A stretch of DNA of 64,000 nt from JAIBBV01 sp044347745 (GTDB lineage Bacteria; Bdellovibrionota_C; UBA2361; JAFLCA01). The stretch's first letter is position 1; each line of letters starts with the position of its first letter. Below, piece by piece: positions 60,772 through 64,000 of this stretch. The DNA is taken from the NCBI GenBank assembly GCA_044347745.1, contig JBIKUD010000012.1:15641-79640 (forward strand), in the 5' to 3' direction. The notes below the pieces were generated by a model, which saw nothing but the letters and a program-made list of their open reading frames with translations, did no database searches and was not told the origin of the DNA. Position numbers and translations under genes: made by a program.

Positions 60772-62028
60772 ATGTTTGGGCTTTTTTCAAAATCGGCAAC
60801 CACTTCATCAACAGTCAACTTGGCTGCCATTGAGGCAGCCCAGGAACGTATTAAATCCTATCTCAACCCCAGCCCGCTCACGTTTTCTCCAAGACTCTCA
60901 GAACTAGTAGGACATCAAATCTATCTCAAGTGGGATTCGCAACTACGAACGGGCTCGTTTAAGGAGCGCGGTGCGCTTAACCTCCTCCTTAGCCTTAATG
61001 AGCAGGAACGTAGGCAAGGCGTTTGCGCAGCTAGTTTGGGAAACCACGCCTTAGGTTTGAGTTATTTCGCGGCAAAACTTGGTGTACCCTGCTGCATCGT
61101 CATGCCGAGCTCCGCACCGCTCGTTAAGGTTCAAGCCTGCAAAAACACAGGCGCCGAAATAGTACTCCAGGGCAAAGTATTTGATGAGGCCTACAGCGCG
61201 GCTTCGCAATTAGCTGCTGAAAGAAAAATGAGGTTTGTTCCGGCCTTCGATGATCCTTTAATTATAGCGGGCCAAGGCACCTCTGGGCTTGAAATGTTAG
61301 CACAGTGCCCAGACTTTGATTCTGTCGTAGTTCCATTCGGTGGCGGCGGGCTTCTTTCAGGAGTAGCAACAGCCTTAAAAGAGAAGCGTCCAGAATTATT
61401 TGTGCTCGGCGTACGTTCTCGTTGGACAATTGACGTCAAAAACCAAGCGCCGGAAATTGCCTCAAGCGTGCTCCGCTTAGGAACCATCGCAGACGGAATT
61501 GCCGTTAAATATCCTGGCAAAATTACAAGCCCTATTATCGAGCGCTTCGTAAACAAAACATGTGTGGTTGATGAATCTGCGCTCGCATATGCCGTCATGC
61601 GTTTTTTGGAACTCGAGCGTAGCGTAGTTGAAGGGGCGGGAGCTGCGGGGCTGGCCGCTCTACTCCAAAGAGAACTACCCTCGCGTTATTCAAAAACAAT
61701 TATCCTTGTGTCAGGAAGCAATATTGATCTCAATTTATTATCTCGGCTGATAGAACGCGACATGGCAGAAAGGCAACGCCTACTCCGCATGCGTGTGTCA
61801 GTGCCGGACCAGCCAGGTCTATTGCATACTGTTTCTGGTCTGATTGCTGGCCAAGGCGCTAATGTGCTGCAAGTGCAGCATGATCGCTCGTTTTCGCATA
61901 TCCCGGGGAACGTAGATATAACCTTCTTGCTTGAAGTTCGAGATCTCAGTCACAAGCACCAAGTACTTGAAACTCTTAGAAAACAAGGCGTCACTGCCCA
62001 AGAAATCGTAGGAGACAGCATTACCTGA
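60772..62028 (+). CDS. ilvA: Threonine ammonia-lyase (threonine dehydratase) with ACT domain
   Basis: This PLP enzyme converts threonine to 2-oxobutanoate, the first step toward isoleucine, or degrades threonine. The PLP lysine lies in RTGSFKERGALN, the cofactor loop is CAASLGNHALGLSYFA and the phosphate-binding loop is VVPFGGGGLLSGVA. A C-terminal ACT domain (RVSVPDQPGLLHTVSGLIAGQGANV) gives 418 residues, as in the shorter, single-ACT enzymes. The gene stands alone; the operon context is uninformative. Confidence 0.9.
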   Translation: MFGLFSKSATTSSTVNLAAIEAAQERIKSYLNPSPLTFSPRLSELVGHQIYLKWDSQLRTGSFKERGALNLLLSLNEQERRQGVCAASLGNHALGLSYFAAKLGVPCCIVMPSSAPLVKVQACKNTGAEIVLQGKVFDEAYSAASQLAAERKMRFVPAFDDPLIIAGQGTSGLEMLAQCPDFDSVVVPFGGGGLLSGVATALKEKRPELFVLGVRSRWTIDVKNQAPEIASSVLRLGTIADGIAVKYPGKITSPIIERFVNKTCVVDESALAYAVMRFLELERSVVEGAGAAGLAALLQRELPSRYSKTIILVSGSNIDLNLLSRLIERDMAERQRLLRMRVSVPDQPGLLHTVSGLIAGQGANVLQVQHDRSFSHIPGNVDITFLLEVRDLSHKHQVLETLRKQGVTAQEIVGDSIT

Positions 62029-62066
62029 ATCGCCTATAACATGTATAGTGACCGCATCAGGAAGAT

Positions 62067-62092
62067 GCTGTGAAGCAAAAATGCTTCACAGC
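62067..62092 (+). terminator. Hairpin after ilvA
   Basis: GCTGTGAAGC (62067-62076) pairs perfectly with GCTTCACAGC (62083-62092) around AAAAAT. It lies 39 bases behind the ilvA stop. No T-run follows, so it is either a weak terminator or a transcript end-stabilising hairpin. Confidence 0.5.
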
Positions 62093-62149
62093 CAAGCCTA
62101 TTAGGTAGCTCCTTCACAGTAACGCTCATTTTGATTTTGATGACGCCAT

Positions 62150-62647
62150 ATGGCGAACCAAAATAACCATACCCAAAAAGAACGAGCTGCCTCTGCCAGT
62201 CAAAGCCTCGATGAGCTTGCGCTAAAGAGCCCTCAAAAAATTGAGCCTCTCGCGAGTCCCCCCACAGCAGATCTCACCAGCACTAGCTTTAGTTTTGAAA
62301 CTCCTCGTCAATACCCTGAGCACATCAACAAAGAGCGCATAGATAAGATAGTACATCCAAAAAGCGTAGAGCCTCAAAGCCCAACTGCACACTCACAACC
62401 GCTTATTCCAAAACAGTGGACTCTCGCCAGCTTACTACCCAAAGGTCCCGACGTTTTTAAAAGGATTATCAATGCGCTCGCATTTATTTTAGCTCGTATT
62501 GAATCCCTCCTGTTTGGAAGGCGGGGGCAGGCTCAAACCCAACGGAGGGGCAGAAGCAAGGTGGAAACCTCAGATGATCTTTTTGGCCCCAAGACAAAAA
62601 AGCAAAAGCGCTCCTGGCTCAAGAAACTGCTAGGCCGTCCCTCGTAA
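62150..62647 (+). CDS. Unrecognised basic 165-residue protein
   Basis: I do not recognise this protein. The first 100 residues are polar and Pro/Ser/Gln-rich, probably disordered. A hydrophobic helix (IINALAFILARIESLLFG) is followed by a strongly basic tail (RRGQAQTQRRGRSK, KTKKQKRSWLKKLLG). It may associate with membranes or nucleic acid; this is inference. Confidence 0.55.
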   Translation: MANQNNHTQKERAASASQSLDELALKSPQKIEPLASPPTADLTSTSFSFETPRQYPEHINKERIDKIVHPKSVEPQSPTAHSQPLIPKQWTLASLLPKGPDVFKRIINALAFILARIESLLFGRRGQAQTQRRGRSKVETSDDLFGPKTKKQKRSWLKKLLGRPS

Positions 62648-62657
62648 TTTTCGGGCT

Positions 62658-63473
62658 CTATTCGACCAAGTCGAGATACTGTTGCATCAAGTCCATCTGC
62701 TCCGGCTGCGCTATCAGAAATTTCTCAATCGCGGCTTTCACTTTAGCCCGCTCTTCTGCATTTTCAGCAATGCCTGCCAATGAAGCTAAAGCGCCGGCGG
62801 CTACAAAGTTACCTTGAGCGCCAAGCTCAAAAAGCGCCGATACGGCGGAAGCTTTTTGCTCTGGAACATCCAAAGCTGCACGCGAAAACATCAGAGCTGA
62901 AAGTTCAGCAAGCAACCGTTGCGAATGAGCCTCTGGCGCTATCGACTTCCAAGCATCAGGCTTCAATTGCGCTGAAGCGGCGCTTAAATCCTTTGCTTGA
63001 GCAGAGAGCATTCCTTTGGTAAAGGCGGCAAGCTCAGGATAAGGGCTGCGGGTTTCAGAGAGTGTGCCAAGCACGTTCTCGATTTTTCCACGAGCACGAC
63101 TGAGCTCGCCCTCGGCCTCAGCGACCTTCTTTTCTAGTTCACCTTTTTTATCGGCTGCTGCTCCCGCCAATTCTGCCCGCACACTTCCAAGCTTAGATTC
63201 TAACTCTGGCATTCGAGCCAACGCGTCTTGCAAATTTGCGTACGTGTCTCCCGCCGCACCTAGCTCAGAATTGCGATTCTCTTCAAAGACACCCTTGGCA
63301 TAAAAGCCAATTATAATCGCAGCGGAAACCACAGCTACATGTCGCCACCATTTCTGAAGAAGCAAAAACAGAGGATCCTCTGTCATGTTTTGCTTCAACG
63401 CTGGATCAAGAAATATATCATGATCACTTTCTGGCGGGCTTGATGGTTGATTTTCTTGTGTTTGAGTACTCAC
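62658..63473 (-). CDS. Membrane-anchored coiled-coil protein, YfgM-like
   Basis: The 271-residue protein has a cytoplasmic N-terminus, one membrane helix (HVAVVSAAIIIGFYAKGVF, near residue 50), then a coiled coil (ELESKLGSVRAELAGAAADKKGELEKKVAEAEGELSRA region), and a helical C-terminal domain resembling the tetratricopeptide-like periplasmic part of YfgM-type proteins. The family assignment is tentative; topology is clear. Confidence 0.7.
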   Translation of the reverse strand: MSTQTQENQPSSPPESDHDIFLDPALKQNMTEDPLFLLLQKWWRHVAVVSAAIIIGFYAKGVFEENRNSELGAAGDTYANLQDALARMPELESKLGSVRAELAGAAADKKGELEKKVAEAEGELSRARGKIENVLGTLSETRSPYPELAAFTKGMLSAQAKDLSAASAQLKPDAWKSIAPEAHSQRLLAELSALMFSRAALDVPEQKASAVSALFELGAQGNFVAAGALASLAGIAENAEERAKVKAAIEKFLIAQPEQMDLMQQYLDLVE

Positions 63474-63555
63474 GCGTCATCCTTGAAAATAAACTTCATG
63501 CATCAGATTATGTTCGAGAATCCAATCCGCCTCAAACAAACCTACGCAACACCTT

Positions 63556-64000
63556 CTACATTTTGTATTTAAAATCTTCGGGATCAAGCTCATCGAGGAT
63601 CTCATTCCATTTATCTTTTGCAACATGGGTGAGATCTTTCTTATTTTCCCCTTGTTCTTCACCCTGCGTCTCCTCTTCCGCTTTTTCATCTTGCGCCGGC
63701 ACTGGCTCAGTCCCCGGCAACTGAAAATGAGGAGGCAAGCTTTGCTTCGCCTGGTCTATGACCTGCTGCATCACGTAAATAGGAGCAGTAGCTCTCAAGG
63801 CCAAAGCAATCGCATCACTAGGCCGCGCATCGAGAATTATCGCCTTTTCTCCTGCCGCCAACACTAATTCGGCAAAATAGGTGGACTCTTTAAGCTCAGT
63901 AATAACCACGCGCTCAACTTTAATCCCAATTTCTACGAGCACGTCATTCATAAGGTCGTGGGTTAAAGGCCTTGCCATGGTCACTTGTTTAATAGCGCTC
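63556..64000 (-). CDS. Bifunctional nuclease family protein (DUF151), start outside the window
   Basis: The frame is open to the window edge; codons upstream of the GTG at 63984 read SAIKQVTMARPLTHDLMND, which continues the family's conserved region, so the 5' end is cut off. The visible part has the DUF151 core ERVVITELKESTYFAELVLA and AIILDARPSDAIALALRATAPIYV. A highly acidic tail (EEETQGEEQGENKKD) closes the protein. Such proteins have reported DNase and RNase activity in plants and unclear roles in bacteria. Confidence 0.88.
   Translation of the reverse strand, partial: SAIKQVTMARPLTHDLMNDVLVEIGIKVERVVITELKESTYFAELVLAAGEKAIILDARPSDAIALALRATAPIYVMQQVIDQAKQSLPPHFQLPGTEPVPAQDEKAEEETQGEEQGENKKDLTHVAKDKWNEILDELDPEDFKYKM

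Noticed and set aside
1..64000. CRISPR arrays, rRNA genes, prophage or integrative-element cores
   Set aside because: No regularly spaced direct repeats, rRNA sequence, integrase or phage structural genes were seen.

Overview
The window carries a Gram-negative (diderm) chromosome segment with close gene packing. Lipoprotein signals, complex I, a Flp/Tad pilus locus, MotAB, sigma-54 activators and an FHIPEP-type export-gate protein together suggest a deltaproteobacterium-like or Bdellovibrionota/Myxococcota-like organism. This is inference from gene content; no rRNA is present to settle it.

Layout. 1-2488: the 3' end of an unidentified membrane-anchored protein open to the window edge, a long gene-free stretch, and a REP-associated (RAYT-type) transposase with GGGTGTCCG-type repeats beside it. 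2489-14914 (minus): a respiratory complex I operon, nuoC-D-E-F-G-H-J-K-L-M-N, without nuoA, nuoB and nuoI. 15111-20093: a lone receiver-like protein, a Trm112-like protein, an RlmM-like rRNA methyltransferase, rsmG, a THUMP-like methyltransferase and an unknown protein. 20094-20948: a decayed repeat region with two inverted fragments of a four-helix-bundle gene. 20949-23706: motA, motB and a DUF423 protein. 23707-24499: tRNA-Val inside a long imperfect inverted repeat. 24500-30945 (minus): the protein quality-control set lon, clpX, clpP, tig. 31089-33683: tRNA-Leu, a serine-hydrolase lipoprotein and a thioredoxin-fold lipoprotein.

33680-49037: a secretion and signalling region. It contains a pseudokinase with a helical-repeat tail, an orphan SctV-type type III export gate, the Tad genes tadC, tadB, cpaF/tadA, cpaB, flp and cpaE/tadZ, and a kinase-FHA-PP2C phosphatase triplet. 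49078-58325: a large membrane sensor-like protein with a C-terminal receiver, a response regulator with a zinc-ribbon-like tail, a degenerate and an intact sigma-54 activator in tandem, a PduO-type cobalamin adenosyltransferase, a DUF2231 protein and a SpoIIE-type phosphatase. 58546-64000: unknown membrane proteins, a Rieske-like lipoprotein that has lost half its cluster ligands, threonine ammonia-lyase, a membrane-anchored coiled-coil protein and the start-truncated end of a bifunctional-nuclease (DUF151) gene.

How the genes may work together. The energy genes (nuo, mot) and the proteolysis genes (tig, clpP, clpX, lon) are conventional. The unusual part is about 33-58 kb. There, Ser/Thr phospho-signalling (one active kinase, one pseudokinase, an FHA reader and two PP2C-type phosphatases), two-component-like proteins and sigma-54 activators lie beside a Tad pilus locus and a lone export-gate gene. 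This could be one regulatory system controlling surface appendages, but the link is inferred only from neighbourhood.
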